From Margaritifera margaritifera (Eukaryota > Mollusca > Bivalvia > Unionida > Margaritiferidae), in the NCBI GenBank assembly GCA_029931535.1, contig JAQPZY010001561.1, positions 496,001 to 560,000 on the forward strand: DNA of 64,000 bases. Reading direction: 5' to 3'. The notes beneath the pieces are model-generated. The model saw only the letters and a list, made by a program, of their open reading frames with translations. It searched no databases and was not told the DNA's origin. Positions within the stretch are counted from its first letter, which is position 1. Each line of letters starts with the position of its first letter. Positions 59,740 through 64,000 of this stretch are shown here, in pieces. The position numbers and the translations under genes are program-made.

Positions 59740-61680
59740 ACTGGTTTGATTGAGGCAATCAAAGATTTTAAGACGGATGGTAGTGGTTGGATATATGTTA
59801 GGACGTTAAATATTGAAGTTAAAATATTAAAATATCAACCAGTAAGAACAGAAAGTTATTTTCCCCTGGATAAACAAATAGCAAATAAGAAAGGTTGTAT
59901 TAACATTCAAAATGAAGATAATAAGTGCTTCACGTGGAGTGTTCTGGCTAAATTATTTCCTGCCAAAGATCATGGTTGGTGGGTAACTAACTATAGAAAA
60001 TATGTTGATATGTTAAACTTCGGGAATATTGAATTTCCAGTTTCGTTAGATAATAATACTAAATTTGAAAAATTAAATGTGGTGTATGTATTTGATTGGG
60101 ATAATGGTTGTATCCATTACGAATACCTAATGAACAAAATATGAAGTTGATTTATTATTAATATCTGATGGTGAACAATGCCATTATGTAATAATTAAAT
60201 CACTATCTTGGTTAATTCCTCACAGTATCCATGACCATACAAAAAAATACATTTGAAGGAGATGCTTGAATGATGTCCATAAGGAAGACACCCTAAACAG
60301 GCACAAGTCTGATTGTAAAGGTATTGAATCAAAAGAACAAAAAATAGCAATTTAAAAACTATTAAAAAAAAGAATCAAAGTGCCATTTATTATATATGAT
60401 GAATTTGAAACCTTGAATGAAAAATGAACATTCAAATAAGTGAAATTACAACACAAGTTGCAAAACAACCTCCTTGTGGATGTGAATATGATGTACTACG
60501 GTGCTATGGTAAAGTTATAAATCACAATATCATGGTAAAATAAGGAGGATAATGTTGTAACACAGTATTTAGTTCATATGTATTATGAATTACCAAAAAT
60601 TCGAGATGTATTTAAAAACCGACTAAAATCAAAATGACAGACAATGATAAAATTACCTTTGAAAAAAAAAACAATTTATTGCCATAAAAACATAGTGACA
60701 AAGAATTAGGTGATAATACGGTAAGAAATCATTGTCATAATACAGGAAAATTTAAAAGTGCAGCACATAATGATTGCAATTTACAACTTAAAATATCACC
60801 TTTTAAAACAAAATACCAGCACTTTTCTATAATTTATGTGGATATGACAGCCATATTATATTGGCCTCTATCTGTAAAAGGAAATCGAAAGAAAATCTGG
60901 ACTGTATACTTAATACAATGGAAAAATATACGCGTTTCAATATTGGACAATTACAGTTTATTGATAGTTTACTGTTTATGAATAGCAGCTTGGATAGACT
61001 TTCGTCAAATTTGAAAAAGAGGATTTCAAAATAACCAGTTAAGTATGTGATAACAATACCCTTGACTTGATCAGCATTTACCCATATGATTATATGGATA
61101 ATTATGACAGATTTTATGAATGTGAGTTGCCATCAAAAGAGGCCTTCTTCTCTGTCTTGACAAATAGCCATATAACAGATACAGATTATGACCATGCTAG
61201 AATATATGAAATGTTTTTAATATAAAAATATGGGAGAATATCACGATTTATTTTGAAACCAGATGTACATACATTAGCAGATGTTTTTGAAAATTTTAGG
61301 CAAATGAGTTTAGAGCATTATGGTTTGAAGCAGCTCGTTATTTTACAAGTCCTGGCATGAGTTCGGATGCATTATTAGACAAAACTAAGATTTAATTAGA
61401 TTTATTATCTGATGCTGATATGCATCTATTTGTTGAAAAAAGTTTGAGAGCTGGAATACGTATGGCGTCATTAAGATATGCTAAAGCTAACAATCCGATG
61501 TATAGTGATTATAACCCAAATGACCCAACGTCTTGGCTATTACAAATAATACTAATAATTTATATGACAGAGCTATGTTACAATTATTACCAACTGGTGG
61601 GTTTAAATGGATTTCTCAGAATAAATTACCAGCTGATATTAAAAATATGTATGGCCCCGAGATCTCAAAAGCATATTAAG
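59740..61680 (+). pseudogene. Polinton DNA polymerase B relic (third Polinton)
   Basis: An open segment (59746-60144) has the N-terminal Polinton polymerase pattern: NIQNEDNKCFTWSVLAKLFP, then NYRKYVDMLNFGNIEFPVSL. Later, in scattered frames, come NHCHNTGKFKSAAHNDCNLQ (about 60727), RYFTSPGMSSDALLDKTKI (about 61340), MHLFVEKSLRAGIRMAS (61420) and a motif A-like NNLYDRAM (about 61555). It ends before motif B, where Harbinger sequence begins. It is far more decayed than the copy at 9152-12570, and its N-terminal sequence differs, so it is an older insertion. Confidence 0.82.
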
Positions 61681-61843
61681 CTACGAGTTTCAACTCCAAA
61701 TTCAAGTCTAGGCATCAGGGTTTCGAGTTTTTACTTCATTTGTGGATTTCAAAAATTTGGAGTAAAGTTTCCGACTCGAAAGTCGAGTTTGAGATAAAAA
61801 AATATCGAGTCAGGTTAGAAGTAAACTCCAAACTGAAGCAAAT

Positions 61844-63758
61844 ATGGCAGCTGTGGCCAGACACATGCTTTAGGCGACGCCTGAATACAATATTTCCACC
61901 GAGAGTTCTAGTCGATTACACAAATCCTCTGGAATTTCTGTCAGAGGAAGAAGCATTTTCAAGATTTAGATTCAGACCTCAAACCATCCTTTGCATAACT
62001 GATTTACTGTGACCCAAACTACACAGACCCACAAAAAGAAGCAACGCCCTCCCACCACTTTAAAAAATCCTTGTTGCCCTCATATTTTGTGCCACCGGTG
62101 CTTTTTAATAAAAATAAAAACTATTTTGAATCATTGACACAATTAGTTAAAAATAATTTGATATCTTCAGGACTTCATTTATAAACATATATATCAGCTA
62201 ATGAGATTATCTATTCACAAACATAGACATACATACATACATACATACATACATACATACATACATACATACATACATACATACATACATACATACATAC
62301 ATACATACATACATACATACATACATACATACATACATACATACATACATACATACATACATACACACTATAATAATATAAAAGACAAACTTCACTAAGT
62401 ATGTACTTTTTTTTAATTTCCTAAACAGGATTCCCAAATGTACTTGGATGTGTTTATGACACTTTTATCAAGATCCAAGTACCAAAGGAAAATGAAGCAG
62501 AGTATTTAAACAGAAAAGGTTTCCATTCTTTGAATGTTCAGACATGAATGTTTCTTCTTTTATTTTGTCATTAAGGAGTTGTCATATTTATATGTGTGAG
62601 AATTAAATGTAATAACATATACTGAATTTAATAACATATATTGAATGTAATAACATATACTGAATGGGAATAATATCTCTTACCAAACTTTCAAAAACAT
62701 GCATAGAATATCACAGACTATACAAATCAAATTAATTGTACACATTTACTTTTTGGAGTGCAAAATGTAGACTACCATACAATTTTTGAATGCACACAAT
62801 ATTCCCATCTGAAAATATAGACCATTCTCTCAATGATCCCTCAATGGTCCTATGCTTTATCTACTAGGCCAGCTCATCTATGGAGTAGGAGTAATTTTCC
62901 ATGTTTGGTTAGTGTCTCAGGATATTCTAGTTTCCTTCAACTTGTGCAAAGACCATTTGTGCCACTACATACCCATGTGATTCCAAATACCTTATCAGTC
63001 ACTGTATCATGATACAAAAGATACTTACTGATGCATGCTAATGATAGAAAAGGATTAATTTAAAAATGCACACTAATTTCTTTTAATTATAGCATTTATC
63101 CTTTGATAATGTACAAGAGTGGGTATTTTAATTAATGTGTTATTAGATTATCATCAGATAAAGCTATATTACATAAAAAATATGAATAAAATGGGTGATC
63201 ACTATATAATTATTGTAAAGTATAATATTTGTAAACATATATCCCCATGCTACACTCCTTTTTTAAAACTAACTATCCAGCAGTCAAAATCTAACTTTAT
63301 GATCAACTAGGTCAGTTTTCAAACACACCAATTTTCATACATGTTTGTTGCAAAATTTTAGATTTATGTACATTTTGGTTTTATTAAACTCACCCCTTAA
63401 CCACACCTTTTAAGGTGGTTGCATCCGAATTTTAAAATTGCTGTGCAAAATCTACTGATCACCTTAAATATTATCAAAAGGTTTGGAGTTTCTCTTGAAT
63501 AGTTTAGGATGATTTCTGCATAATGACTCATGCACATCATTAACAGCAGGATCAAATAATCACTTATTTTACTGATTTAAACTTTGTGGATAGATAAGAA
63601 GACTTATAACAATATCATGTCACTGAAAGTGAAAAATTTGTTTCCTAGATGACCTGTGATGCCCAGTTTAAGATTACATGTTATATAGCCAGATGGCCTA
63701 GATCTGTCCATGACAGCCGCATTTTTAGGCTGAGTATGCACTGTCAAGAATTTGAAAG

Positions 63759-63770
<12 letters not shown>
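61844..63770 (+). pseudogene. HARBI1-like PIF/Harbinger nuclease gene, spliced and decayed
   Basis: Exon 1 starts MAAVARHM at 61844; after a frameshift it reads RVLVDYTNPLEFLSEEEAFS and RFRFRPQTILCITDLL, then a stop and RPTKRSNALPP-like sequence. Exon 2 (62429-62541, acceptor CTAAACAG) reads [20 protein letters not shown], then [17 protein letters not shown]. Exon 3 (from 63649, acceptor TTTCCTAG) reads MTCDAQFKITCYIARWPRSV, then HDSRIF, up to a GT at about 63762. These match Harbinger nucleases. The first catalytic Asp (GCxDGT in the family) reads GCVYDT here, and the donor after exon 2 is AC, not GT. No terminal repeats were identified. Confidence 0.8.
62222..62364. repeat. (ATAC)n microsatellite
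   Basis: About 35 tetranucleotide units, lying between exons 1 and 2 of the Harbinger relic. Confidence 0.95.

Positions 63771-63816
<46 letters not shown>
63763..63816. repeat. (TA)n microsatellite
   Basis: It starts right at the exon 3 donor of the Harbinger relic. Confidence 0.95.
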
Positions 63817-63818
<2 letters not shown>

Positions 63819-64000
63819 TTATGTTACACAGGTTTAGCTGAATTTCACTATAATTTATTTAACAATTAATTCCTGTGTACATGAAGTAATTTTATGATGT
63901 ACATACCTTTTAAAGATCTTTATTTCAGGACACAACTCCTGTATTAAATATAATCTAAAATCCATTTAATATATTGTCCATAATTAACATTTTACCTCTT

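Overview
The window looks like a gene-poor, AT-rich stretch of an invertebrate nuclear genome, probably a lophotrochozoan and perhaps a bivalve mollusc. The reasons are one spliced gene with canonical splice sites, several families of dead non-LTR retrotransposons, tRNA-headed SINE-like pieces, a Harbinger transposase relic, three separate Polinton/Maverick relics, and an unusual density of minisatellites and CT/TA microsatellites. The species assignment is inference; nothing in the sequence fixes it.

Positions 1-12791 hold most of a Polinton/Maverick (adintovirus-like) element whose left end lies outside the window. In order it carries a Pro/Ser-rich protein, a short coiled-coil protein, a polyproline ORF followed by a gene with a WASP-like actin-nucleation module (two WH2 motifs, a central helix, an acidic stretch with Trp), a penton-like minor capsid protein, small GGFLG-type core proteins, a half-length major capsid protein, an adenain-type protease fused in frame to a truncated chromodomain integrase, an antisense gene of unknown function, a small unknown gene, an antisense HNH endonuclease and a protein-primed DNA polymerase B. 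The first two ORFs, the WH2 gene, the penton gene and one antisense gene are open. The protease, integrase, polymerase and several small genes carry stops or frameshifts, so this copy is dead. No packaging ATPase was found, but it could lie to the left of the window. AT-rich gaps between genes carry TATA-like sequence directly against start codons and a family of 14-bp palindromes.

Positions 12792-43500 are mostly repeats. A second Polinton of a different lineage lies on the minus strand at about 16.7-19.8 kb (core protein, F54H12.2-like minor capsid protein, protease); its core-protein tail has been amplified into a 45-bp minisatellite. LINE relics lie at about 14.1-15.6, 20.95-21.26, 24.9-27.1 and 27.9-28.8 kb. 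From 30.9 to 40.4 kb there is a near-continuous series of unrelated minisatellites, ending in a 1.4-kb array with a 24-bp period.

Positions 43759-45810 hold the only convincing host gene, a two-exon multipass membrane protein resembling DMT/SLC35-type transporters. Beyond it are more minisatellites, a degenerate ~145-bp array with estrogen-response-element-like palindromes (51.6-53.7 kb), a 45-bp array (54.06-55.2 kb), a minus-strand LINE (56.3-59.7 kb), a foldback MITE (58.23-58.45 kb), a third Polinton polymerase relic (59.74-61.68 kb) and a spliced HARBI1-like pseudogene (61.84-63.77 kb).
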